The notes below the pieces were generated by a model, which saw only the letters and a list, made by a program, of their open reading frames with translations, was not told where the DNA came from and ran no database searches. The position numbers and the translations under genes are program-made. Positions 54,793 through 62,094 of a stretch of DNA of 64,000 nucleotides are shown in pieces; position 1 is the stretch's first letter, and the number at the start of each line of letters is the position of its first letter. Origin of the DNA: Desulfuromonas acetexigens (GTDB taxonomy: Bacteria > Desulfobacterota > Desulfuromonadia > Desulfuromonadales > Trichloromonadaceae). The stretch spans positions 140,509 to 204,508 of the forward strand of contig NZ_FOJJ01000039.1 in the NCBI RefSeq assembly GCF_900111775.1, given 5' to 3'.

Positions 54793-54875
54793 ATGCCGCC
54801 GTCATCAGTTTTCTCTTTATCTCCTTATCTTTTGTAACTATCTGAAATAAATAAAGAAAAATTTTATCGCTGTGC

Positions 54876-54900
54876 GGGTTGGTTTTGGCACGTCCTGTGG
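54876..54900 (+). promoter_or_regulatory. Candidate sigma-54 promoter of the NifX-like genes
   Basis: Two overlapping readings exist. GG (54876-54877), ten bases, GC (54888-54889) keeps the strict GG-N10-GC spacing and leaves a short leader. TGGCACG (54886-54892) matches the -24 box better, but its -12 reads GG instead of GC and its start would fall at the ATG. Confidence 0.4.
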
Positions 54901-54913
54901 AATAAGGACAGGT

Positions 54914-55360
54914 ATGAACTCGAACGCCGCCCCCGGACAATCTGTGCGTATCGCCGTCCCTGCCTATGGCAGCCGGATTATGCCGCGCTTCGGGCAGGCC
55001 CGGGAATTCTTCTTCGCCGAGATCGATCCGGCGACCCGCTCTCTGGATCAGCTGCAACCGCGCGTCTGGGATCTCTACAGCGATCCCCCCTTGGTGCCCT
55101 GGCTGGCCCGGGAGGGGGTGGCGGCGGTCGTCTGCGGCGGTATCCATCCCCGTTTCCAACTCGCTCTGGTCGCGGAGGGGATCGAAATCCATTGGGGGTT
55201 TCGCGGCGAAGTGGAAGAAGTGCTACGCGGCTGGCTTTCCGGCGGCTGTGAACCCTTGGGGAGTCTGACCCCGGGAAACGAAGAAAACCATCCCTGTCCC
55301 GTGCGCCGGTTGGCGCCCAAGCCCTGCCCCTGCCGGGACCAGCAAGGAGAAAAATCATGA
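54914..55360 (+). CDS. NifX-like (dinitrogenase cofactor-binding family) protein 1
   Basis: Product of 148 residues. SVRIAVPAYGSRIMPRFGQAREFFFAEID at the start and GVAAVVCGGIHPRFQLALVAEGIEI in the middle follow the NifX/NifB-C-terminal/orange-protein fold, which binds metal clusters. After residue 115 it has a cysteine-rich tail (HPCPVRRLAPKPCPC) that could hold a metal. ATG 54914 follows AAGGACAGG and is preferred to 54872. It is first in a row of three free NifX-like genes, and overlaps the second (ATGA). Confidence 0.85.
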   Translation: MNSNAAPGQSVRIAVPAYGSRIMPRFGQAREFFFAEIDPATRSLDQLQPRVWDLYSDPPLVPWLAREGVAAVVCGGIHPRFQLALVAEGIEIHWGFRGEVEEVLRGWLSGGCEPLGSLTPGNEENHPCPVRRLAPKPCPCRDQQGEKS

Positions 55361-55716
55361 AAATTGCCATCACTGCTCAGGGATCGACCCCCGAGAGCCC
55401 GGTGGACCAGCGTTTCGGTCGCGCCTACTGGCTGCTCTTTTACGATGAAGCCGCCCAGTCCTGGGAGCCACTGGAAAATTCCGCCGCCCGCAACGCCGTT
55501 CAAGGGGCGGGAATCCAGGCGGCCAAGCTCGTCGCCGAGCGGGGCGCCTCGGTGCTGATCACCGGCGTCACTGGCCCCAAGGCCTATCAGTCCCTGCATG
55601 CGGCGGGGGTGAAAATCATGCACGGCGCCGTCGGCACCGTGGCGGAGACGTTGCAAGCCTACCGTGACGGCAAGTTGCAGGAAGCCGACGCCGACTCGGC
55701 GACCGGCGGTTCCTGA
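55357..55716 (+). CDS. NifX-like protein 2
   Basis: Product of 119 residues of the NifX/orange-protein family, starting MKIAITAQG and showing SPVDQRFGRAYWLLFYDE, with the ASVLITGVTGPKAYQSLHAAGVKIM core. It is close to the size of small cluster-binding members such as the Desulfovibrio orange protein and archaeal MTH1175. Unlike its neighbours it has no cysteines, so any cluster would be bound by other ligands. Its ATG overlaps the stop of the first NifX-like gene. Confidence 0.88.
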   Translation: MKIAITAQGSTPESPVDQRFGRAYWLLFYDEAAQSWEPLENSAARNAVQGAGIQAAKLVAERGASVLITGVTGPKAYQSLHAAGVKIMHGAVGTVAETLQAYRDGKLQEADADSATGGS

Positions 55717-55792
55717 TCCGAAGCCCCGGCGCTTGTCCAAAAACAAACTCTACTTAAGCCCTCTTCAGGGCCTCAGCAAAGGAGATCGTCCC

Positions 55793-56176
55793 ATGAGCAA
55801 TGTCGAAGTCATCGCTATCCCTTCCATGTATCCCGGCGGCCTGGAGGCCAACCGGTCCGGGCATTTCGGGCGCTGCGACGTTTTTACCCTGGTTTCCGTG
55901 AATAACGGCGAAGTCCAGTCGGTGCGCACGGTGGCCAACGCCGAGCATTCCGAAGGGGGCTGCCTGGTGCCGGTACAGATTCTTCAGCAGGCCGGTGCGA
56001 CTTCTCTGGTGGTGGCCGGTATCGGCATGCGGCCGCGCATCGGCTTTGCCCAGGCCGGGATCGAAGTGCTGGTCGGCCCGGGCGACACGGTTGGCGAGGT
56101 GATCGCCGCCTATCAGGACAATCAGGTGCGCCCCATCGCCGACAGCGACCTGTGCGGCGGCGGCCACGGACACTGA
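55793..56176 (+). CDS. NifX-like protein 3
   Basis: Product of 127 residues. It shares the family core: GGLEANRSGHFGRCDVFTLVSV, GGCLVPVQILQQAGATSLVVAGIGMRPRIGF and the C-terminal DSDLCGGGHGH, whose histidines and cysteine could bind a metal. ATG 55793 follows AAAGGAG and replaces a longer open frame from 55664 that overlaps the preceding gene. It differs from the other two in its HGH tail. Next, 62 bases on, is the Mrp ATPase gene, with GGAG before its start. Confidence 0.88.
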   Translation: MSNVEVIAIPSMYPGGLEANRSGHFGRCDVFTLVSVNNGEVQSVRTVANAEHSEGGCLVPVQILQQAGATSLVVAGIGMRPRIGFAQAGIEVLVGPGDTVGEVIAAYQDNQVRPIADSDLCGGGHGH

Positions 56177-56238
56177 TTGGGGCGGAGTGATAGCCCCGTT
56201 TTGCAGGATAAAATCGCGGTTAAAGGAGAGATTGAGAA

Positions 56239-57075
56239 ATGAGTGCTAGTGCATGCGGCGGTGCCGCACAGGCGTCTTGTCCGAGTCAGGATAAACTGAC
56301 GGCGAACCTCAACGGCATCAAGAACAAGATCGTTGTTCTGTCGGGTAAGGGGGGAGTCGGCAAGAGTACCGTCGCCACTAACCTGGCGGTGGGCCTTTCC
56401 CTGGCGGGCTTCAATGTCGGCCTGCTTGATGTGGATGTGCATGGTCCGAGCGTTCCCCATCTGCTCAAGCTCACGGGGGTGGTCCCCGGCTTCGAGGACG
56501 GGGTGTTGCAGCCGGTTCCCTGGAGCGACAAGCTGGGGGTCATGTCAGTCGGTTTTCTCGTCGAAAGCCGTAACGATCCGGTGATCTGGCGCGGCCCGCG
56601 CAAAACCGGGGTGATCGAACAGTTCATGCGCGAGGTCAACTGGGGAGAGCGGGATTTCCTGGTGGTCGATTGCCCCCCGGGCACCGGGGATGAACCCCTG
56701 TCGGTGTTGCAGCGCCTGCAACCGGATGCCAAGGTGGTGGTGGTGACGACGCCGCAGCAGGTGGCGATCGCCGATGTGCGCCGTTCGATCAGCTTCTGTC
56801 GGGCGCTGGGGGCGCCGATCGTCGGCCTGGTGGAAAACATGAGCGGCTATGCCTGCCCCCATTGCGGAAAGGTCGAGGAACTTTTCTCCGCCGACGGCGG
56901 GGTCGACCTCTGCGCGGAAATGGGCGTGCCCTTTCTCGGTCGGATCCCCATCGATCCGATGCTGATGCGGGATGGCGACCAGGGCAATCCCTTCGTCGCA
57001 CAGGGGCGGGCCAATCCCACCGCTGAGGCGCTCCAGGCTATCGTCAGCAAGATTTCGGCGTGCGCCAAGGCTTGA
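56239..57075 (+). CDS. Mrp/NBP35-family iron-sulfur carrier ATPase
   Basis: Product of 278 residues. The deviant Walker A is VVLSGKGGVGKST, and DVDVHGPSVPHLL and VDCPPGTGDE follow. The CPHC motif in YACPHCGKVEELF is the usual metal- or cluster-binding pair of Mrp proteins, which carry and transfer 4Fe-4S clusters. Two more cysteines sit near the N-terminus (SACGGAAQASC). In Desulfovibrio orange-protein operons, MinD/Mrp ATPases accompany the cluster-binding proteins; this gene fits the same role. It ends the NifX group. Confidence 0.93.
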   Translation: MSASACGGAAQASCPSQDKLTANLNGIKNKIVVLSGKGGVGKSTVATNLAVGLSLAGFNVGLLDVDVHGPSVPHLLKLTGVVPGFEDGVLQPVPWSDKLGVMSVGFLVESRNDPVIWRGPRKTGVIEQFMREVNWGERDFLVVDCPPGTGDEPLSVLQRLQPDAKVVVVTTPQQVAIADVRRSISFCRALGAPIVGLVENMSGYACPHCGKVEELFSADGGVDLCAEMGVPFLGRIPIDPMLMRDGDQGNPFVAQGRANPTAEALQAIVSKISACAKA

Positions 57076-57236
57076 GAAATTTGTTATCTATCTGAGATGA
57101 CAAGGGAATTTTGGCTAAAAAAGAAATTGCACTGGAAAAATCCGGGGAAATGAGGTAGTAGTATCCATCTTACTGGACAGGCGGTTTTCCGCGCACGAAC
57201 AGGGCGGAAACACAATCCTTTCGGGAGACGGTATCT

Positions 57237-58577
57237 ATGCCCATGAAACATCGCTTCATTTTCCCGGATGTCCGGCGGCGGCGCCGTCGTCGCCGTCAGT
57301 CGCTGGTCGCACTGCTGGCGCTGGCGGTTCTGGCTTTTTTCCTGATCCGCGGACCGCAGGAACACGAAACCGCCCTGGTGGTGGATGAGGATGTCGTCGA
57401 GACGGCAATCGAGGAGACGGAACCCGAAGCGGCCCCAGCCGAGGAGTCGCCACGGGATCTGGCGTTGGACGGTGTCGTCCAGCCCGGGGAGACCTTCAGT
57501 TCCCTCTTGCGGGAATACCTCTCCCCGCAGCAGATCAGTGATCTGGCTGCGCGCAGCCGTAAGGTTTTTCCCCTCTCCCAGTTGCGAGCCGGTCAGCCTT
57601 ACTCCCTGTCTCTGCAGGATGACAGCCTGGTCAGTTTTGTCTACGACATCGACCGGGAAAATCAGCTCAGCATCCGCTGCGAAGGAGAGGGCTGCGACGT
57701 CGACCGGGTGCCCATTCCCTACACGGTGCAGACAGAGACCATTTACGGAACGATCTCCTCCAGCCTTTTTGAGGCGGTGGCCAGCAGCAACGAAAGCGCC
57801 GAACTGGCGGTCGCCCTGGCCGACATTTTCGCCTGGGATATCGACTTTATCCGCGACATTCAGGAAGGGGATGCCTTTTCCGCCATGGTGGAAAAGCGCT
57901 ACCGCGATGGTCAGCCCGCCGGCTATGGGCGGATTCTCGCCGCCGAGTTCAACAATCAGGGGAAGCCCTACCAGGCGATCCTCTTTCAGGATGGGAACAA
58001 TCCGCCTCAGTATTACACGCCTGACGGCAAAGGGATGCGCAAGGCCTTTCTCAAGGCGCCCCTCAATTTCACCCGGATTTCCTCCGGCTTCACGAAAAAA
58101 CGCTTTCATCCGGTGCTGCGGGTCTGGCGGCCGCATCTGGCTATCGATTATGCCGCGCCCACCGGTACCCCGGTGCGGACCGTGGCTGACGGCACGGTGA
58201 TCAAAAAGAGCTATGACCGCTCCAACGGCAACCTGGTGCGTATGCGCCACGCCAATGGCTATGAAACGACCTATATCCACCTGAACAAGTTCGCCAAGGA
58301 TTTGAAGGTGGGCAAGCGACTCAAACAGGGAGATCTGGTCGGCTATGTCGGCAGCACCGGCATCGCCACCGGGCCCCACCTCGACTTCCGCATGTTCAAG
58401 AACGGACGACCGATCAACCCGGCGACGGTCAAGTCGACCACCGCCGATCCGGTTTCGAAGGGGAATCTCGTCGCCTTCCAGGCCGAGGCGGTGCGCTTGC
58501 TCTCCGAACTGGAAGGCGGCAATATCCAGCAGGCCCGGGTCGAAACCGCCGAGAACGAGAAAAAACTGACGCCCTGA
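57237..58577 (+). CDS. M23-family peptidoglycan endopeptidase
   Basis: Product of 446 residues. It has a basic N-terminus (DVRRRRRRRRQ), one membrane anchor (LVALLALAVLAFFLI), an acidic linker (residues 45-72), and a LysM/OapA-like domain around residues 80-180. The C-terminal M23 domain shows HLAIDYAAPTGTPV with H-x3-D, and GPHLDFRM, the second motif that reads HLDF in place of the usual HLHF. The zinc histidine in it is kept. It resembles MepM/ShyA-type enzymes that cut peptide cross-links. ATG 57237 follows GGGAG. The IscU-like gene follows it. Confidence 0.9.
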   Translation: MPMKHRFIFPDVRRRRRRRRQSLVALLALAVLAFFLIRGPQEHETALVVDEDVVETAIEETEPEAAPAEESPRDLALDGVVQPGETFSSLLREYLSPQQISDLAARSRKVFPLSQLRAGQPYSLSLQDDSLVSFVYDIDRENQLSIRCEGEGCDVDRVPIPYTVQTETIYGTISSSLFEAVASSNESAELAVALADIFAWDIDFIRDIQEGDAFSAMVEKRYRDGQPAGYGRILAAEFNNQGKPYQAILFQDGNNPPQYYTPDGKGMRKAFLKAPLNFTRISSGFTKKRFHPVLRVWRPHLAIDYAAPTGTPVRTVADGTVIKKSYDRSNGNLVRMRHANGYETTYIHLNKFAKDLKVGKRLKQGDLVGYVGSTGIATGPHLDFRMFKNGRPINPATVKSTTADPVSKGNLVAFQAEAVRLLSELEGGNIQQARVETAENEKKLTP

Positions 58578-58606
58578 TCGCAGGGTCCGGGCAAGAAGGA
58601 GACCTC

Positions 58607-58999
58607 ATGTACACGGCTAAGGTCATGGATCATTTCGCCAACCCCCGGAATGTGGGGATCATCGAGGATGCCAATGTGGTGGTCCAAGTCGGCGATCCCG
58701 GTTGCGGGGACGGTCTGCTGATTTTCCTCAAGATCGAGGATGACCGTATCAGCGACATGAAGTACAAGATCTATGGCTGCGGCGCCGCCATCGCCACCTC
58801 GTCGATGGCGAGCGAGATGGCCATCGGCAAGAGTCTCGATGAGGTGCTGGTCGAGGTGACCGAAGAAAATATCGCCGCCGCCCTTGACGGCCTGCCGGAC
58901 GAGAAGATGCACTGCTCCAATCTGGCTGCCAGCGCCCTGCGCGCCGCCATCGCCCAATACAAAGACATTCAGCGAAAAAAAGCGGCCGCCGCCGGTTAA
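58607..58999 (+). CDS. iscU: IscU/NifU-type iron-sulfur scaffold
   Basis: Product of 130 residues. The three cluster-binding cysteines are in GDPGCGDG, KIYGCGAAIATSS and MHCSNLA, and the aspartate after the first cysteine is kept, as in IscU. Scaffold proteins assemble 2Fe-2S or 4Fe-4S clusters from a cysteine desulfurase; iscS is not in the window. It starts 29 bases after the M23 peptidase gene, behind GAAGGAG. NifU-like scaffolds that lack the C-terminal Nfu domain are also possible by length. Confidence 0.95.
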   Translation: MYTAKVMDHFANPRNVGIIEDANVVVQVGDPGCGDGLLIFLKIEDDRISDMKYKIYGCGAAIATSSMASEMAIGKSLDEVLVEVTEENIAAALDGLPDEKMHCSNLAASALRAAIAQYKDIQRKKAAAAG

Positions 59000-59068
59000 C
59001 TCCGACAACAGCCGCTTTGCCTTGTTCCTCAGACCCTTCTCTTTGCCTGGAGAAGGGTTTTTTGCATC

Positions 59069-59965
59069 TCAGTTGGCAAAGATGGCGCGCAGGTCTTCCT
59101 TGATCTCCCGGGGGGTGATGCCGAAGGTTTCGCTCCAGTTTTTGGGATCGCAGACGTTCCCTTCGAGGAGCATGGTCAGCTGCCCCGAGGTGATGGGGAA
59201 GCGCGGCACCCCTTCGAGGAGGTTGACCAGGGGTTTGACCAGGCACAGGGGCTGATGCAGTTTGAGCACCGTGCCCTTGCCGAGGGCGGCGCCGAAGGCG
59301 TCGAGCAGCTCGTCGTAGGTCAGGCTGGTGGGACCGCAGCAGCAGTAGGTTTGACCGATGCTCTCCGGCTTCGTCAGAGCGGCGACGAAGCCCGCCGCCA
59401 CATCCTCCACCGCCACCGGGCTCATGCGGTACCGGCCGTCGCCGAAGACCGGAACGACCGGTAGCTTGCGCACCAGGTCGGAGAGCATGTGCACGAATTC
59501 CCCCTTGGCGCCGAAGATCAGGGACGGCCGGAAGATGGTCCAGTCGAGCCCCGATGCGCGCACCAACTCTTCGCCCCGCCACTTGCTCTGATGATAGGGG
59601 GTGGCGGCATTTTCCCGGGTGCCGTTGGCGCTCATCTGCAGATAGCGGCGCACGCCCTGATTTTTCGCGGCTTCAAGGAGGTTGCGCGTCGTCTCGACGT
59701 GCAGCTTCTCGAAAGTGACGCCCTTCGCCGGAATTTCGCGGATGATGCCGACCAGCTGGATGGCCGCTTCGCAGCCGGTCAGGGCGCCGGCGAGGGACGC
59801 AGGATCGACGGCGTCCCCCCGGCAAATATCGAGTTGAGGATGGATCGGCAGCTTGTTTTCGCTGCCGGCGCGGACCAGGGCGCGAACCTCGTGACCCGCC
59901 GCGAGGAGCTGTTTCAGCACTTCCTGACCGACAAAGCCGGTGCCGCCGGTGACAAAGACCTTCAT
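59069..59965 (-). CDS. NDUFA9-like NAD(P)-binding protein (atypical SDR)
   Basis: Product of 298 residues. VTGGTGFVGQEVLKQLLAAGHEVRALVR is the Rossmann nucleotide-binding motif, followed by LQMSANGTR and the YHQSKWRGEELV segment with a tyrosine and lysine as in SDRs. The group resembles the NDUFA9-type complex I-associated proteins and divinyl-reductase-like proteins, with no certain activity. It begins 55 bases away from the left end of the Mu-like element, which sits in its upstream region. Confidence 0.85.
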   Translation of the reverse strand: MKVFVTGGTGFVGQEVLKQLLAAGHEVRALVRAGSENKLPIHPQLDICRGDAVDPASLAGALTGCEAAIQLVGIIREIPAKGVTFEKLHVETTRNLLEAAKNQGVRRYLQMSANGTRENAATPYHQSKWRGEELVRASGLDWTIFRPSLIFGAKGEFVHMLSDLVRKLPVVPVFGDGRYRMSPVAVEDVAAGFVAALTKPESIGQTYCCCGPTSLTYDELLDAFGAALGKGTVLKLHQPLCLVKPLVNLLEGVPRFPITSGQLTMLLEGNVCDPKNWSETFGITPREIKEDLRAIFAN

Positions 59966-60026
59966 GGAAACCTCCTTGACGTATTCTCTGCATTGATTGG
60001 GTCAAAATCGCGACATAAATGTGGGG

Positions 60027-60214
60027 GGACAATAGAAAGACTAAATTAGTGAATAGGCGGGAATGCTCGGGCGTGCTCGGGAATGGCCGGGATTCTGCTT
60101 TTATTTTCGGGCGGTTATCTTCGTGCGGCGCTTTGGGCCTGGCGGGCGGCGGCGGACATTCAAAACACTAAAAAACGGCGCTTCGGCAATTTTCGGACAA
60201 TAGAAACACTAAAT
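60027..60214 (+). repeat. Three 20-base repeats: probable transposase binding sites of the left end
   Basis: Copies start at 60027 (GGACAATAGAAAGACTAAAT), 60195 (one mismatch) and 60154 (16 of 20 matching). The spacing, one site at the tip, a gap of about 107 bases, then two close sites, is like the L1, L2, L3 layout of phage Mu. They are in the same direction. Together they fill the gene-free stretch 60020-60283. Confidence 0.75.
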
Positions 60215-60283
60215 CGCACGGCACCCTTCAAGACCCTTCAAAAAGCCTTCAAACGCCAAAAACAGAGCATGAGCGGCCGCCCT

Positions 60284-60937
60284 TCACCGGGCCTCTTTCG
60301 CCTCTGTTATTTGGCTGTCTATCCAAGAAACTATCTCTTTTTTCACTTCATTCGGGGCTATGGCTCTGAAAAAACAAAATCGTTGGTCGATTTCATCGAA
60401 AATTTCCCAGTATTTAACGTTTTTTTCAGAGTCAGAGTTAAGGTCTTTGTGTTTTGTGTCGACAAGATTTCTTATTTTGTTGGCAATATCATAATCATGC
60501 AAAGCAAATGAAGGCTTATAAAATTCACTGATTATTGAAGCGATAACGAAATGGTTCCAGCTATTACCGGACTTCACATGATCGTGGAACTTGGCGTATA
60601 TCAGACCTCTATTTTTTGAAGGTATATCTTTATAATGATCTGATTCTAAATAGTGGTCAATTATCTGTGTATTGACTAAAAACGATTTATTTAATTCGTT
60701 TTGTTCAATAGATTGAGCTTGAAAATCCCGCCTTTCCATTTCCCCAGCCCCGCACACAAGCCAGGCGGGGTTAACCCAAGGATAAACATCTAATATTTTT
60801 GCAAGGTTATCGGCATCAGGAACGCTGTCGCCTCGCTCCCATCTCCCTATCGTGTTCTTGTGAAAACCAAGCTTCTCGGCGAATTCACCTTGAAGAAGGT
60901 CCCCGCGTAAAATTCTGATCCTTTCCCCAATCCTCAT
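60284..60937 (-). CDS. Phage repressor, XRE-type helix-turn-helix
   Basis: Product of 217 residues. The N-terminal RIRILRGDLLQGEFAEKLGFHKNTIGRWERGDSVPDADNL is an XRE/cI-type DNA-binding domain. The rest (residues 75-217) is a C-terminal domain without the LexA-type serine-lysine dyad as far as I can see; it may sense another signal. The gene is clearly AT-richer than host genes. ATG 60937 is chosen over a start at 60985, which would lie across the operator. It is transcribed away from the Ner gene, as expected for a lysogenic repressor. Confidence 0.85.
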   Translation of the reverse strand: MRIGERIRILRGDLLQGEFAEKLGFHKNTIGRWERGDSVPDADNLAKILDVYPWVNPAWLVCGAGEMERRDFQAQSIEQNELNKSFLVNTQIIDHYLESDHYKDIPSKNRGLIYAKFHDHVKSGNSWNHFVIASIISEFYKPSFALHDYDIANKIRNLVDTKHKDLNSDSEKNVKYWEIFDEIDQRFCFFRAIAPNEVKKEIVSWIDSQITEAKEAR

Positions 60938-60955
60938 CAAAACACCCGTTCTGGT

Positions 60956-61019
60956 GTCGCAGTTCTCTTGCCGGAACTGCGACATATTCGATTTTTGTAA
61001 TATTGAATTGACGCAGTTC
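60956..61019. promoter_or_regulatory. Operator region of the Mu-like early genes
   Basis: GTCGCAGTTC (60956-60965) and GAACTGCGAC (60974-60983) form a perfect ten-base inverted repeat with an eight-base spacer. A further half-site, GACGCAGTTC, is at 61010-61019. They sit between the divergent repressor and ner genes. Confidence 0.65.
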
Positions 61020-61113
61020 TGTATATATCCAGTATTTTTGAAGATTTTTTCTTAAAACAGCCAAACATGTTAGTTATTAAAAAATTCAAAAACTACGTCA
61101 CTGGTTTTTTATG

Positions 61114-61142
61114 TTGACGATAAACACATGATCCTGTATTTA
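61114..61142 (+). promoter_or_regulatory. Rightward early promoter of the Mu-like element
   Basis: TTGACG (61114-61119), a 17-base spacer and TATTTA (61137-61142), 55 bases before the Ner start. The region from 60984 to 61196 is AT-rich. Confidence 0.5.
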
Positions 61143-61196
61143 ATTTAACAAGACAAACAGATTTCCCACCTTCGTCCCACAGAAAGGGCCGGTCGA

Positions 61197-61466
61197 ATGT
61201 TCACTACTCGCCCCCCCAGAAATCCCGAATTAAGAAACGTCTGGATCATGGCCAATCTTCGGGCGCGTGGTTCCTCTTATGCGGCTATCGCCAAAGAGCT
61301 GGGGATCTCCCGGAATGCTGTTTCCATGGCCGCGAAAAAGCCCGCTCTTTCCGTCCGTTGTTGTGCCGCCATTGCCGAGAAGCTTGGGCTTCGTCCTCGC
61401 GATATTTGGCCAGAGCGGTTTTCCGCTGTTCAGGATTCTAACCTAACAAGTCGGGCTAAACAATGA
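61197..61466 (+). CDS. Ner-family DNA-binding regulator
   Basis: Product of 89 residues. LRNVWIMANLRARGSSYAAIAKELGISRNAVSMAAKKPALSVRCCAAIAEKLGLRPRDIWPERF is the Ner/Nlp helix-turn-helix pattern, including the characteristic PRDIWPERF ending. In Mu, Ner turns down the early and repressor promoters after infection. The first gene of the rightward operon, it overlaps the next gene (ATGA at 61463). Its GC content is closer to host genes than the repressor. Confidence 0.88.
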   Translation: MFTTRPPRNPELRNVWIMANLRARGSSYAAIAKELGISRNAVSMAAKKPALSVRCCAAIAEKLGLRPRDIWPERFSAVQDSNLTSRAKQ

Positions 61467-61930
61467 CAAAGGGCCGGAAAAGAATTGTCAACGATGCCGG
61501 GCAGCTTGGTCTTTTCGACCTTCTCAAGCAAGAGCAGGCCGAACGGATCGCCGCCCAGCCGGGCCGGTTGTCTATCTCTTCCCGCTTCATGGCGACGATA
61601 CGCCAGGCCATGAAGAAGGCCGCCAAGAGCCGGGACGCGATAGCCGATGAAATGACCCACCTTGCCGGGCAGACCGTCACGGTCAACATGCTGAACAGTT
61701 GGACGGCGGAAAGCCACCCCCACCGGATGCCCGCCGAACTACTTCCGGCATTCTGCGCCGCCGTGGACAATACCGACCCGATACGGATTTTGGCCGAGAC
61801 CGTCGGGATTTACACCCTCCCGGGCGTCGATGCCTTACGCGCCGAAGTTCAGAGGATTCGGGAAGAAGAACAGAAGTTGGCCGCCGAACGCAAGCGGCGT
61901 GAACTCTTTCTGAAGGAGCTGGGGCAATGA
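61463..61930 (+). CDS. Mu-like phage early protein of unknown function
   Basis: Product of 155 residues. SSRFMATIRQAMKKAAKSRDAIADEMTHLAGQTVTVNMLNSWTAESHPHRMPAELLPAFCAAVDN looks like a helix-turn-helix region of the kind found in an early gene before the transposase in Mu-like phages. The C-terminal part (about residues 125-155) is a charged helix that could form a coiled coil. It overlaps Ner by four bases and the next small gene by four. No enzyme motif is visible. Confidence 0.75.
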   Translation: MTKGRKRIVNDAGQLGLFDLLKQEQAERIAAQPGRLSISSRFMATIRQAMKKAAKSRDAIADEMTHLAGQTVTVNMLNSWTAESHPHRMPAELLPAFCAAVDNTDPIRILAETVGIYTLPGVDALRAEVQRIREEEQKLAAERKRRELFLKELGQ

Positions 61931-62094
61931 AGACCCATTACAACGCCGCCCTTCACCCCGAAACTCATGTGCTCCCCGCCTGTCGCGTCGGTACGATCGG
62001 CACCACGAAGCCGCGCCCCGCTTATCACGGCACAACCGCCCGCGAGAAAGTCACTTGCAAGGCCTGCATGTTGGCCCTGGGGGGCCGGAAATGA
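61927..62094 (+). CDS. Small phage protein with CxxC motif
   Basis: Product of 55 residues (MKTHYNAALHPETHVLPACRV...). Three cysteines, one in LPACRV and two in VTCKACML, could bind zinc. The ATG overlaps the previous stop (ATGA) and its own stop overlaps the transposase ATG (ATGA), so translational coupling from Ner to the transposase is unbroken; this supports it being a real gene despite its size. Function unknown. Confidence 0.65.
   Translation: MKTHYNAALHPETHVLPACRVGTIGTTKPRPAYHGTTAREKVTCKACMLALGGRK

Noticed and set aside
49173..57075. A nitrogen-fixation gene cluster
   Set aside because: NifX-like domains are present, but there are no nifH, nifD, nifK, nifE, nifN or nifB genes. Mrp and DUF134 point to the orange-protein-like group.
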